The notes beneath the pieces were generated by a model. It searched no databases. It worked only from the letters and a program-made list of their open reading frames with translations, and had not been told where the DNA came from. Source: Dugong dugon (Eukaryota; Chordata; Mammalia; Sirenia; Dugongidae). Taken from it: 64,000 nt of DNA. The stretch lies in the NCBI GenBank assembly GCA_030035585.1, contig CM057469.1:18532501-18596500 (forward strand). Direction: 5' to 3'. Position 1 is the stretch's first letter. Each line of letters starts with the position of its first letter. Shown piece by piece: positions 22,633 through 34,514 of this stretch. The position numbers and the translations under genes were made by a program.

Positions 22633-24754
22633 CAATGGGCCTGTCCTATGTCTAACACATGAAGAAGAACAGCCAGGGCATAAGTCATATCCTATTCAAC
22701 GCACTTACCAGTTTTTAGCTGGACACCTCGGGATCCAAGCAAGAAAAAGGGATAATAAAGGACCAAAGAGAGCCCCCCCAGATAAGCCTTCTGGCTCCAG
22801 AGAAAGGCCAAGATCAAAGTACCAAGCTCAGTTTAATGTCCAGCTCTTTTTCCAGATTATCTCCATGGATAGAGAAATGCTCTCAGCTAAATTTATCACA
22901 ATGGATAGGTCAGAAAAGATAAAGCCAGAAGTGTCTCAGTTTCTTCCCAGGCCTATAGAAAATTCAACTTCCTGTGGGCACTGTCTCAGGCCTGTTAAAA
23001 CACTTGTCACTTCCCTACCCTCCTCTCCTCATGGCTGTGTGAGACATTTTCCAGAAGGACAAACCAACAGAGTCCTGCACCATCTCTACTCCTGTTATAT
23101 GCTCACTTATAAGTCAGGCAAAGGTAACCATTAAGTGCTTCGGAGATAATAACTGAGAGCCTCTCTACCCATGAAGCTTATCTACTAAAGGCCCCATGCA
23201 CATGTTCCCTGGGATCTTGGAGTCACCTCAAAGCAGTGGGCCAGACACGAGACATGTCCCCCATCAGGCAGGCCTGGTGGGCCTCTCTGCACAACCGAGG
23301 TTGTCCTCAGAGTCCAGACTTGGGATCCTAGAGCAAGGCCTGGGCACTCCATGGCCAGAGAAGCGAGGAGCACACCTCCAGAGCATGCATGGGTCAAAAG
23401 GTGAGCAATGGGGCAGGCATTCCTATGCAGGACACCCATTCAGGGAATGAAGGACACTTTGGACCAGGATGAAGTTTCAATAAACCACCTTCAGAGAGAC
23501 TGACAAAAATCTCTGTGGCCGAAAACAAAAGGCAGGCTTCAGAGAACGTGAGGGGTATCACAGTGGCCTATGAAACCACACAAAGGACCTACTTTTGGGT
23601 GAACCCCTGAATATCCAGAGGTGGCTGAACTGAAACAGGTAGAAAAATCTCAAGAAAACGCTTTCAAAAAGAAGGAGACTCTGAATTGGCAGTACTTGCG
23701 TCTTCATGTTCACTGCCCAGATGAATGATTTTCTGCTATGCCCAGAATGTTCTGGGCGATCTGTGCACACCTCTGGACAAGCTGGCTCTGGCACCAGACC
23801 TAGTCATCAGGTGGGTCCTCCAACCCCGGACAGCAGCAGGCCAGCTGTATTCATAGCCACTGGTTCAATCAGATTATACCCTTAGGTGAAATGTGAAGGG
23901 TAATTATTTTGAAGAAAACACTCTCAATGCTCTACTCTGCTACCAATTACACAGTCAGGAGGCTATTCACAAGATTTCAAAAAAGTTCTAAGACAATGCC
24001 TTTCAGGGGTCTGATTCTGCAAATATGTTTCAAGTACAATTCCCCATCAATTTTTCACAAAAGCTTGTTCCCAAAGGACTGCATAATTGTGTTCTTTAAG
24101 ACTCATATATAGATATGTTCAATATTAACTACACTGTGTTTGGGAGCTGAAAGTAGAGTCTGGCTATGGACCATGGTTTGATTAATACCAGATCTTCCCA
24201 CATTATTATTTACAAGCAGAGTTTTAGTTGCTCTCTCTGCAAATTGTATAACCTGATTTATTGTTAACTAAGCATGGCCATTTTTCTTAGTACCTAATTC
24301 ACTAAGCCAATATTATGGAGGCATTATAAAGAAACCTTAGGACCCTAGGCAGTTAATACCAGGGTGGGGTTTTTTGGGTTTATTTCTACTAAATAATTCA
24401 ACACTAATGAGTACTGTGTATTTCAAAGGTTTAGAGAAGTAGTAAAATGGGATTATTGAAGTTTCCCTCTTAAAAATACTGTGGTGCTTTAGCAAAACCA
24501 TAACCTGTTAATTTTGTTATTAAATTATTTCCATTTATCACCATCAACTGAAAACACGCTGTAAAACCTTCTGGAATCTTTTATTACAATTTAAAATGCA
24601 TTTATAAATGTCTTAAAACTTAAAGGAAGAAGAAGACTCACTTATATGGTCATTTTATTCACACTGTAAATGTGACAAAGAAATTTACTTTTTAAAAAAA
24701 TGAAAACATGGTATTTTAAAAGGCATCTGTCTAAGCATTCCCTGTGACAACTTC
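22633..24754. other. 2.1 kb with no recognisable repeat
   Basis: This is one of the longest repeat-free runs in the window. 23880-24740 is AT-rich with several TAAT/ATTA motifs. Short opposing open frames at 23185-23450 are chance. It could include a conserved non-coding element, but no alignment is available to test that. Confidence 0.45.
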
Positions 24755-25895
24755 ATTCATTCATTCAACAGATATTTATGGAGCACCTATTATACGCTCC
24801 CACCACCCATCTGTCAGTTGGTCATACTGTGGTGGCTTGTGTGTTGCTATGATGCTGAAAGCTATGCCACCAGTATTTCAAATAGCAGCAGGGTCACCCA
24901 CGGTGGACAAGTTTCAGCAGAGCTTCCAGGCTAAGACAGACTAGGAAGAAACATTTAAGAAGAAAGGCCTGATGATTTACTGCTGAAAATTAGCCAGTGA
25001 AAACCTCATGGATCACAACAGAATATTAAGTTGGAAGGCACTCAAGACACACAATGACTGCAACAACGTAGGAGCATACCAATGATCACGAAGATGGAGC
25101 AGGACTGGGCAACGTTTCATTCTGTTGTACATAAAATCACCATGAGTTGGAGCCAACTCAACAGCAACTAACAACAACAACAATTATATGCCAGCACTAG
25201 AGAGAGAACAGTGAACAAAATCAAGTCTCTGCTGTCTTGGATCTTTCATTTAGCTGAGGAGACAAGAGAAAACGGAGTAAATGTGCAAACACCTGATATG
25301 TTATGTGGTGATCCATGAAGAACAATAAAGCAGGGTGGGGGAACAGGATTTTGGGGGTTGGGGAGAGGGACTACTCTTTTTCATACTACTCTGGAGGCAG
25401 ACATGGCCTCCAGAAAGGGACACTTGAGCAGAGATCTAAAGGAGGTGAGGGAGTGAGCCACCCAGGCATCTGCAAAGAAGCATCCCAGGCTGGGGAGCAG
25501 GTCCACATGAAGGCCCTGAGGTGGGGGCACCAGGAGCATAACTAGGAAGCGCAAGGAGGCCAGTGTGGCTGTAGTGGAATGGGTGAGGTAGGGAAATGGT
25601 TAAACATGGCATCAGGGATGAGGTCCAGGCTAGTGATATAATTTTGGAAGTCAACAGTACATAGTAATATGGATAGTATTTCAGGTCATAAGACTGGAAG
25701 AGATCACACAGGGAGTAAGTATACATAGAGAAAAGGGTTGATGACTGAGCTCTCTGGGATTTATTTAGGGAAGATAAGAAGGAACCAGAAAAAGATACTG
25801 ACGAGGAGCAACTAATGAGGAAAAATGAGAAATCAAAGATATTGATGTTCTGGAAATGAGGTGAAGAACATGTTTCAAGAAGGAGGAAGTGATCA
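24755..25895. repeat. L2-class ancient repeat split by an RTE-related element
   Basis: Left: TTCATTCAACAGATATTTATGGAGCACCTATTATAC. Right (from 25183): TTATATGCCAGCACTAGAGAGAGAACAGTGAAC...GCTGAGGAGACAAG, then GAAGGCCCTGAGGTGGGG and GGCCAGTGTGGCTGTAGTGG. This order is common in L2-type repeats of mammals. The portion after 25560 is much decayed. Confidence 0.6.
24797..25182 (+). repeat. RTE-related non-autonomous element (headless)
   Basis: It begins CCACCACCCATCTGTCAGTTGG and continues TGGTGGCTTGTGTGTTGCTATGATGCTG, GGGTCACCCACGGTGGACAAG, TTAGCCAGTGAAAACCTCATGG and AACGTTTCATTCTGTTGTAC, ending (AAC)n. No tRNA head is present. Flanks ATTATAC / ATTATATG suggest a target duplication. Confidence 0.85.
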
Positions 25896-25900
25896 ATTAG

Positions 25901-26058
25901 TACCAAAAACCAAACCTGTTTCCACTGAGTCGATTCTGACTCATAGTGACCCTATAGGACAGAGTAAGAACTACCCCACAGGAGAGCTGGTAGATTCAGT
26001 CTGCCAACCTTTTTTGGTTAGCAGTTATAACTTTTAACCACTGTGTCACCAGGGCTCC
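25901..26058 (-). repeat. AfroSINE, short (deleted) form
   Basis: Reverse copy from ACCAAAAACCAAACCTGTTT to ACCAGGGCTCC. The AGAAAGGCCTGG...segment is absent, as in the other short copies. Target duplication ATCAATTAG / ATCAATTGG. Confidence 0.92.
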
Positions 26059-26109
26059 AATCAATTGGTAAACCCTGCAAATAGGTCAAGGGAAATGAAG
26101 ACAGAATTG

Positions 26110-26500
26110 ATCACTAGATACTATTTATGGGATATAGGGTAAATTCTTTAACCTCCCTGTTTCTCAGTTTCCTCATCCATAAAATGGGAACAATGGTACC
26201 TACCTCATAGGCATCGGAGTCTAGAGGGGCACAAACAATTAAGTGCTTGACTACTAGCCAAAAAGGTTAGCAGTTCAAACCCACCCAGAGGTGCATCAGA
26301 AGACAGGCTTGGTGATCTGTTTCCAAAAGGTCATAGCTTTGAAAACCCTATGGAGCAGTTCTACTCTGCATACATGGGGTCGCCATGAGTTGAAATCGAC
26401 TCAATGGCAACTAACAACAACAACTTCATAGGCTGAGAAGGAGTGAGCAAGAAAGAGGTGGTGGTCAAAGAATGGGATACTCGAAAATGAGATTATGAAA
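26110..26500 (+). repeat. MIR split by an AfroSINE
   Basis: Left part AATTCTTTAACCTCCCTGTTTCTCAGTTTCCTC...GTACCTACCTCATAGG. The right part resumes at TTCATAGGCTGAGAAGG. The SINE at 26216-26423 lies between CCTCATAGG and CTTCATAGG. Confidence 0.8.
26216..26423 (+). repeat. AfroSINE (long form)
   Basis: GGAGTCTAGAGGGGCACAAAC head, AGACAGGCTTGGTGATCTG middle, CATGGGGTCGCCATGAGTTG and an (AAC)n end. The target duplication differs at one base of nine. Confidence 0.92.
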
Positions 26501-29069
26501 CCGGGACAGTTACTGATAATGACAGTGTGATCAGTTATTATTATCAGTAACAAGATGCAGGGTATAGATGTAGAAATAGGTGGCTTAGGTGCGAGGAGCA
26601 CAAAGGACACTGGGGCCCCAACTTTCTGCAAGTCCATGGTAGGCAGAGGGCTTCTGAGGCTCTGAGGCCTGTCTTTATTATGAAAATAACAAAGCCAAGG
26701 TAATTACCTTAAACCTCTTTTCACTTGAGTCTATGACCTCAGATGGCATTCACATATACGTCCATGGTCACAAGGCTGACTGAGCAAGAGAGCCCAAGAG
26801 AACAAAAACATACCATTGCTGCTGGCAATAGCTCAAAATATATTTTTAGTGCCATTTTAATGTATGATGATACAATGGAACAACCTATCTCCTTCACAGT
26901 TAGCTAACTGTGTGAGTGGAGACCCAAGGTGGGGATGGGAGTGATGGAAGGTGGAGGCAGTCAACCCAGACTTGGAAGAAGAATAGAAAGGAACAGAATT
27001 GCCTGCTTTTTGCATGTATCAACATGGATAGAACCGAAAAATATAATTTTGAGCTAAAAATTTGAGTTGTAAAAGGCTAAGTGCTACCACTTACATGAAA
27101 AAATATGGCCAAGGTATTCAGTCTGTCTGTATCCTGAAGTTTCTCACATGCTGGTGGAGATTATCTGTGCATCTAAATTGCCTGTATGCTGTCCAGTGTG
27201 TTGAAAGAAAAACCAGGAAATAGAGGAGAACGGTTGGGACCCAGGGGTGTGGCAATTTACTATGAAATTGCTGAACCAGAAAAAGACTTTGGGAGCATTC
27301 AAGCTCAGTATCAACATCCTTATAAATGATAAATTTTTATGAACTCTTTTTTGAAAGGCAATGGAACCCGTTTTTCAAACGAAATTTTACACAGAAGCCC
27401 AATGTGAAGAAAGAGAGGAAAGATGGAGGATAGGAGGGAGGGAGAAAGGTTTGGAGAGAGGGAGGGGCACAGCCATTCTGGCTAAACGAGGGCAAGGCTG
27501 GAGGCCTGCCTGTACCCCAAGAGCCCAGAGATTCTGCCAAAGAAACCCCTGGAGTTCCCTATAATGCTGCTACAGATGAATGGCTGTGTATGAAGCAGTC
27601 TGGATTTTTTTTTTTTTTACACTGTCACCTTCAGCAGTTGTGATGGCGGAACAAAGTTTTCCTGTTTGTTTTCTGGCTTTCACCAGGTAAATCAAAACCA
27701 CATCTTTGCAAATGCCTCTCCATTATAGGTGGAAGGCTGCAGTTTCATGAATTATAAGTCAGTGTCTCGTGCCCAATTACATCTACGTTACTTGAAATTT
27801 TGTGGCCTGTCACACCATCAAGCACTGACAAGAATAAGTGATACCTTGGGGCTGGCATGAATGAAGGCCTTAACAATTATGAGAAAAGATTTTGAGTTTA
27901 AGTGTCAATTACAAAGATGACTTTTAAATCCTACCTATAACCTACACTGCTAAAAGTTAATGTGTAACTTTAAGAACTTAACCAAAACTTTATGAAGAAT
28001 TATATATTTACTTTCACAACAGCCTTCAACATGCTGATTTAGACACAAACCTTAATGTGTGTGGGATAATAAACTACTCTAACAGAGCAGAGGCAAAATG
28101 GAGATTACTTCTCATGAATACACGTATCATGGTAGGGAAAAAAACAGATTTCATGGAACTTTTTTATGCGTTAAACAGTTTTTATATATTAAAGGTGTTA
28201 GCCCATTGCAGTCTTAAATCCCAAATGATCTCCATCTACAATGTAGTAAATATCTTCTTCCAGTGCATCACAACCAAGCAGCTAATATACTGAGGATGAC
28301 AAAGGGATTTATATTTAAAATTCAGCCAGGCAATAAACCTATAGTGAACGCATACACCTGAAATATATACTGATGGTTCTTTCCAAAATAAACATTACTC
28401 TAAACTCTTAATCTCTCTTCTTCTCCGAATCCTACTTAACGTTGATGCTGCCTTCCTCTCTCCCTTCCCTTCTCTCCCCTTTTCCTCATGCAAAGGCCTA
28501 TATTCACCTGGAACATGGCCTCCTAGGGCTCCAGACACTGAGTTCTAATTCTGATAAACTAGCCTGGAGAACTAAAAAGTAGAAGAGTGATCCCTTTAGA
28601 CCTCTTAGGCCTCAAGACCTTACAGGAAAAAAAAAAAAAAGTATTGGTTTAAGAGCGAAGGTAGGAAGCAAAATGACTACAGACCATTAGCTGAGGAGCT
28701 GTCTTTGGATTAGGAATAGGATTAGAATCCTAGTCATTCCTCATCTACACTGTCCCTTTTCTGCTTAAATCCACATCATCAATATTCTTAATTACATGAC
28801 AATATATTTTTTAAAAGCAATTTTTATATAAGAACACTGAAAGCTGTCTCTGCACTTTTTTTTTTTTCCTACATCCCTTGGATGCAGGAAAAGATCTGAC
28901 ACCACTGTCTTTAAATCTTTTTAATTTCACATCTTGGTGTAATAGTGACTGATCGTAAATAAAAACCCACTGAAGGCAAGAAGTCATTTACTTGCTTAAA
29001 TATGTGAAAGATCTTAAAGAGCCAGGGCTATATTCTACTACTAATGCATGCAAAACTGATAATTTTTTT
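26501..29069. other. 2.5 kb with no recognisable repeat
   Basis: Only homopolymer runs stand out (T at 27606-27620, A at 28626-28642, T at 28857-28868). 27610-28300 is repeat-free, AT-rich and contains CAATTA/TAATTG-like motifs. No protein-like frame was seen; the 67-78 codon frames in this interval are not convincing. Confidence 0.45.
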
Positions 29070-29505
29070 TACTGTGCTGAAAATATACACACCAAAACAT
29101 TCACCAGTACAACAACTTCTACATTTACAGTTCAATAACGTTGATTACATTCTTCATGTTGGGTGACCATTATGACTATCCTTTTCCAAACTATTCCACT
29201 ACCATCAACATAAACTCAGTGCCCTCCCCCCCAGCAAAAACTCCTGCTTTCTCCCTCCTTCCCATCCCTGGTAACCAGTAATGATCTTTGGTTTCTGTAT
29301 ATTTGCTTATTCATATAAGTAAGATAATAGAGTATTTGTCGCTTTGCAGCTGACTTATTTAGCTCAGCATAATGTTTTCAAGGTTCATCCATGTTGTGGC
29401 ATGCACCAGGACTTCATTTCTCTTTACAGCTGAGTAATATACCATTGTATATCTAAACACATTTTGCTTATCTGTTCATCTGTTTGTTGATGGACATTTT
29501 GGCAA
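29070..29505 (-). repeat. L1 3' UTR fragment
   Basis: Same family as 17080-17505 in reverse: CATTTACAGTTCAATAACGTTG, GGGTGACCATTATGACTATCC, AGCTCAGCATAATGTTTTC and CATCTGTTTGTTGATGGACATTTTG. Confidence 0.85.
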
Positions 29506-29813
29506 AATCCATATAAAGGAGCACATCAACCAAAGGCTCAGAAGCAATTAATTGCACACCGCCTCTGGCGAAATGAGTTCCTTTATGTGGCCTCTTGCTT
29601 TGGTTCTTTGGAAAGAAAGCTTGAAAGATTTTTTTCCCCTAAACCCTTACCTTTGTCCTAGTTTTCTACCCTACAGGGTTTATTACTTTTGTCTGGGTTG
29701 ATTGGCATTTCCTTGGTAAACTGTAAACAACTTGTGGTTTGATACTTTTTGTCTGCTCCTGGGATGCAGCCTGCCCTGTGATTGGTATGCACCTGGCAGG
29801 GCTTGGTCAACAG

Positions 29814-29867
29814 ACTATGCAAATGAGGTGACAATAGCCTACTATGCAAACGAAGTATCTGTGGCCT
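29814..29867 (+). promoter_or_regulatory. Two 27-bp tandem units with octamer-like cores
   Basis: 29814-29840 and 29841-29867 match at 20 of 27 positions. Both begin ACTATGCAAA and end GCCT. The first holds a perfect ATGCAAAT octamer, the POU-factor site. Tandem enhancer units of this kind are usual in the U3 of LTRs. Activity is inferred only. Confidence 0.5.
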
Positions 29868-30376
29868 ACCAAGAGGGAATTGGTCAGTTTGTAGCCCCCA
29901 CTGGGAGAGGTCAAGCCTTGAAATTGATGAGGAGTTTGTGCACATAAGCTGCCAACCCCACAGAAGTTTTTCAGAAATAAAGAAGCAGGAAGAGAAGCAG
30001 CAGAAGGAAGGAAAAAAGGAGAAGAAGCAGAGAGAGAGGAGGCAAGAAAACTCCTAAAACAGCTGTAACACAGGCCAAGGGCTATAACACTGAAGACAGT
30101 GAGAGGCCCCCAGAACCAGCAGTGACAGACCCAGAAGGGACCCTGGGGCAGAGTCAGTGGTGACAGATGGCAGGGCCAAGAGGAGACTATCCTGAGGGAG
30201 TCGAGAGGAGGCCTGTCCTCAAGGGCCCGAGAGGAGGTTGAGAGAAGGTCTGCATGGCCAAGAGGAGCTGAGAGTGCTGGTTTGCACTGAAGAAGACTTT
30301 GCCTACATGCTTCCTGATCCTGATCCTGAGTGGTAGCCTGCTGATCCTGATCCTGGGGTTGTACCATGTTACTTTC

Positions 30377-30913
30377 TGTGATGGTTAAGGCTGCGTGTCA
30401 ACTTGGCTGGGCTGTGATTCTTAGTGGTTTGGCAGTTATGATGTAGTTTGGCAATTATGTAATGATGTAATCACCTCCATAATGAGATCTGTTATAATGT
30501 AATCTCCTCCATAATGAGATCTGCTACAAGCAGCCCATCAGTTGAAAGGGAATGTACTTGGGGGTATGGCCTGCATCCCATATATATGGACTTTCTGGCA
30601 AAACTCACTGGTTTTTGCTGTACTCTGGATCCTGCATTTGGCTTGTCATCATTTGAACTCCAATTCTTGGGACTTGAGCCAGCGGCCTTCCATTTTACAT
30701 GCTGATCTTGGATTTATCAGCCCCTGCAGCTACATGAGTCAGGAGAAGCCTGCAGCCTGATGCTTGACCCACGGACTTGGGACTTTCCAGCCTCTACAAC
30801 TGTGTGAGCCATTTCCTTGATATAAATCTCTCTCTCTCTCTTTATACATACATACAGACATATACATACACGATTCACTGGTTTTGCTTCTCTAGAGAAC
30901 CCAGCCTAAGACA
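30377..30913 (+). mobile_element. ERVL-type (MLT2-like) solo LTR, copy 1
   Basis: It starts TGTGATGGTTAAGGCTGCGTGTCAACTTGGCTGGG and ends TTTTGCTTCTCTAGAGAACC CAGCCTAAGACA. Near the 3' end is GAGCCATTTCCTTGATATAAATCTCTC, the polyadenylation region of this LTR class, followed by CT/TA-rich simple sequence. Flanks CTTTC / CTTCC fit a 5-base duplication. It sits inside an older LTR-like repeat. Confidence 0.78.
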
Positions 30914-31169
30914 CTTCCTTAATAAACCACTTAACTGTAAGTATGGTCTGTGAGTTCTATGTGGCCATTGCAATGGATTATTGAAGCCAGAAGAGAAGTA
31001 GAGGGTGCCATAGGAGGGATGGCTGGTGTCAGAATTGGTAAAAGGTTGAAGAGTGGAGGTATGTCTGACCTCCACCTCACAGGGATCAGCCTTGGGCTGA
31101 TTTTGATTCTCATTATCCCCCTTGAAGTTAGACAGGTTCTGACACTGATGCTACTACTCCCACCATTGC

Positions 31170-31335
31170 AGAATGGGCCATTGCAACTACTTAATTTTGC
31201 CCTTGTAGTGTAAAAGCAGTCAGACAGTATGTAAACAAATGAATTTGGCTGTTTCCAATAAAACTTTATTTATAAAAACAGGCAGTGGGCTGGATTTGGC
31301 CCACAGACTATAGCTTAGCTGATACCTGACCTAGG
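31170..31335 (+). mobile_element. hAT-like DNA transposon fragment
   Basis: TTTGGCTGTTTCCAATAAAACTTTATTTATAAAAACAGGCAG followed by GGGCTGGATTTGGCCCACAG is a well known pattern of a mammalian hAT-Charlie-class repeat. I cannot give the subfamily. Confidence 0.55.
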
Positions 31336-31503
31336 TAAAGGAAGCATATATTTTTTAAGAAACAGTCATTTAAACCATTCCCAAAGACTCTTCCGAAAGA
31401 ATTAAACGGCATCTTGCCATCTTATAAAGTTATGAGACATAATTTAAGTTTTTGATGATTCAGTATCAGTATCCATTATAATATTAATTAATTTCATACC
31501 CTG

Positions 31504-32085
31504 TGTGTTGGTTAAGGTTGTGTGTCAACTTGGCTAGGCCACTAATTCTCAGTGGTTTGGCAGTTACGTAATGACGTAGTCTGGCAGTTATGTAATGATG
31601 TAGTCAACCTCCATGATGTGATCTGATGTGAATAGCCAATCAGTTGTACGGAGAGTTTCCTTGAGGGTGTGGCCTGCATCCAGTATATATATGGATGTTC
31701 TGGCAAAGCTTGCTTGCTTACTCAGGACCCTGCATCTGGCTCATCGTTATTTGGCCTCTGGTTCTTGGGACTTGAGCCAGTGGCCTGCCATACCGCCTGC
31801 CAATTTTGGGATTTGTCAGCCTCTACAGCCTGTGAGCTAGCAGCCTGACGTCTGACCTGCCGATCTTGGTTCATCAGCCCTTGCAGCTATGTGAGTCAGG
31901 AGCAGCCTCCAGCCTGATGCTTGACCCATTGACTTGAAACTTGCCAGCCTCTATCACCACCTGAGCCATTTCCTTGAGATAAATCAATTTCTCTCTCTCC
32001 CTCCCTCCTATCCTCCCTCCTTCTCTCTCACTATATATACACACATTTCCTGGTTTTGCTTCTCTAGAGAACCCAGCCTAAGACA
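31504..32085 (+). mobile_element. ERVL-type (MLT2-like) solo LTR, copy 2
   Basis: It starts TGTGTTGGTTAAGGTTGTGTGTC and ends AGAGAACCCAGCCTAAGACA. It shares the same order with copy 1: AGTGGTTTGGCAGTTA, GTGGCCTGCATCC, CTTGGGACTTGAGCCAG and GAGCCATTTCCTTGAGATAAATC. An extra GCCTGACGTCTGACCTGCCG-type block makes it about 45 bases longer. Both copies lie in the same direction, without retroviral internal sequence. Confidence 0.78.
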
Positions 32086-32519
32086 CCACGCCACATGATA
32101 TAGTGTCCAAAGGTTATAACGAAGTGTAAAGGGCTCTCTGTGTACCCCTAAACCAAATGATTCCAGTGCCTGTGCTTAGAGTACTCATGTCTGCTTTTTG
32201 TCCTCTCTCTTCCTGTCAAGCTATTAGCTGTCACTTTGTTGGTTTTGCTTTGTGATTGTCTCTGTTATTTGCCAATTTTGATCTGCTTCAGACCAAGAAC
32301 AGTATCTAAAGTAAACCTGGATGTGAAGGAAGAAAGGTCTCTCTTATGAACAAAAAATATGAGAATGAGCTTTGTCACATCTATGTGGTTATTCCAGGGC
32401 CTTGTGGACTGCATCTAATTCTTATTCCAAATACTCACGGTTGTTAGAGAAATGACTTATGGGTGAGATGTTACTGTCATCTGGGTGTGCAGGTGCACAC
32501 ACACAAACCACATCCATAA
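32086..32519. other. Unclassified intron
   Basis: No repeat or gene recognised. Confidence 0.5.
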
Positions 32520-32900
32520 TCATTTATTTACTCATTCAACAAATTTTTATTTAATTCCTGTGTGCCAGTCACTGTTCTGGAGTCCTTGTGTGGCCTGAAA
32601 AGGTAAGTGCTTGACAACCAGCTGAAAGGTCAGCGGTTCAAACCCACCCAGAGGCACCTTGGAGGACAGGCCTGGTGATCTGCTTCCAAAAGGTCACAGC
32701 CTTGGAAACCCCATGGAGCAGTTCTACTGTGACACATGGGGTGGCTATCATGAGTCAGAATCAACTCAATGGCAACTAACATAAACAGTCACTGTTCTAA
32801 GTGCTGGAATACATTAGTGAACAAAAGATTAGAAAACCAAAATAAACACACAAACAAAAAAGCTGTCAAGGAGCTTACATTCTAGCAGCAGAGCTAAAAC
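32520..32900. repeat. L2-class repeat split by an AfroSINE
   Basis: Left: CATTTATTTACTCATTCAACAAATTTTTATTT...GTGCCAGTCACTGTTCT. Right: CAGTCACTGTTCTAAGTGCTGGAATACATTAGTGAAC. The SINE sits between the two copies of CAGTCACTGTTCT. Confidence 0.75.
32579..32785 (+). repeat. AfroSINE (long form)
   Basis: GGAGTCCTTGTGTGGCCTG head, CCAGAGGCACCTTGGAGGAC middle, ATGGCAACTAACATAAA end. The 13-base target duplication CAGTCACTGTTCT is perfect. Confidence 0.95.
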
Positions 32901-32988
32901 AAACAAATCTACATGGTATTTTCACTCTGAAGTAGAAATAACTCTAAATAAATCACTAAAAATAGATGGTTCTTAATAAAGCTCAGTT

Positions 32989-32996
32989 AAACACAT

Positions 32997-33036
<40 letters not shown>
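32989..33036 (+). repeat. (CA)n microsatellite
   Basis: About 40 bases of CA, with a TG interruption at the left end. Confidence 0.95.
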
Positions 33037-33039
<3 letters not shown>

Positions 33040-33857
33040 GTCCCACTTCCGAAGTACTTCTAGGTCCTCAGGTTAAATGACTAACAAGCACAAAACTTCT
33101 AAATGCCTCCAACACACACACACAGTTAAAGTTACTGCTACTTGATAAACTAGAATGCCCACTCACTGAAACTTTCTTTGCATCTCATTTCTTGCTTCCT
33201 TTCTTCCCATGATGGGCTCCCTTGGGAGCAAAGGCAAGTCACAAGCCAGCTGAGAAAGGAGCCCTACCACACTGGTGAAATTCCAGTGGTCAGCCTATTC
33301 TGGGATCATTTAAAACTGCTTATTCAACTGTTAATGAGGCAATAAATTCCTGTGATCTAAGAGGTGAACCAAAAATCCTAGCCTGGATTTCAGTTTCATT
33401 TAAAATAGACTTATTAGCCAAGTACCAGACTTCTGGTTAAATGAAGTTGGATTTTCGGTCCCTGAGCATTCTGGGAAAAGGAAGGTTAGGAACTCACAGG
33501 GTATAAATTGCATTCAGGTGAGTAAGGCCAAAAAACATGGTGATCAGGAAAGTGAATAGAAAACAATGGGAATGACTAAACTCCAAGGACTCTTCAGGAG
33601 TGGTCCTTGGCACTAGTGGGCAGGCAGCAGCAGCCGCACACACCTACAGAGGAGCAAAACATTCTCACAGTGAGGACACTTCCCTGCCAGTCCATCTGAT
33701 CAGCAATTCCACAGTTGTGGAGAAAGGCAAAAATGGTATCCCTCTACAGGGTAGATCAAGGTCACCAAAGCCACCATGAAGTGATCGGATCAACTGCTCA
33801 GTAGCAAGGTCAAAAGCACATACAAATCACTGCAACTCCCTCCGCTGCCACGTGCAA
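33037..33857. other. Unclassified intron
   Basis: Nothing recognised. Confidence 0.5.
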
Positions 33858-34051
33858 CTAAACCAGGTGACTCCAACTCATGGCAGCCCCAGTGTCAGAG
33901 TAGAACTGTGCTCCACAGGGTTTTCAATGGCTGGTTTTTCAGAATTAGATCTCCAGACCTTACTTCTGAGGTGCCTGTTGGTGGACTTCAACCCCTGACC
34001 TTTCGGTTAGCAATCGAGCATGTTAACGGTTCACACCACCCAGGAACTCCC
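33858..34051 (-). repeat. AfroSINE (long form)
   Basis: Reverse copy from GGTGACTCCAACTCATGGCAG to CACCACCCAGGAACTCC. Flanks CAACTAAA / CCACTAAA are the likely target duplication. Confidence 0.92.
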
Positions 34052-34377
34052 CACTAAATATTACACGCTGATCTGTTTGGTTCCTTGTCCAGTCCTACTT
34101 CTGTGTATGGCCCACTCTTGTCCACTTGTTCTCTCTTCTTTCTGGGAACAGTAAACGGTGCTTCTTCTAGAGAGCAGCCCTGTAGCATAAAGTCCAAGAG
34201 TTACAGAGTGGAGCAGCCATCACTGTGTATGATTTTTCTTTCCTTTCAGGAAATGCTGTGCAGGGAAGTCCAGGTCTGACTCACTTCCCAGGCCTCACTG
34301 CCCAGCCCATCTAGCAAAGATTCCAAATTCCTCAGGCTAAGAAAACTCACACTTCTGGTTTGACACATTTGGTGCTG

Positions 34378-34514
<137 letters not shown>

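Larger units (their letters stand above)
29510..31135 (+). mobile_element. Unclassified LTR-like repeat, interrupted by an ERVL-type LTR
   Basis: 29510-30376 and 30914-31135 look like one element. The left part has CCAAT-type boxes (GATTGGTATGC, AATTGGTCAG) and two 27-base units containing ATGCAAAT/ATGCAAAC, followed by a purine-rich zone (29975-30060) and repeats of CCTGATCCTGAT. The right part starts CTTCCTTAATAAACCACTTAAC and GTATGGTCTGTGAGTTC, resembling an R/U5 segment. No retroviral genes are present. The family name is unknown to me, and the outer ends are not defined. Confidence 0.4.

Noticed and set aside
25436-25906. 156-codon minus-strand open frame
   Set aside because: It lies on the antisense of an ancient L2-class repeat and runs into a SINE; low-complexity Ser-rich translation.
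29807-30367. 186-codon minus-strand open frame
   Set aside because: It is antisense to the purine-rich, LTR-like repeat; Leu/Ser/Pro richness follows from that composition.
30377-32085. A complete endogenous retrovirus between the two LTRs
   Set aside because: Only 590 bases lie between them and they belong to other repeats; there is no gag, pol or env-like reading.
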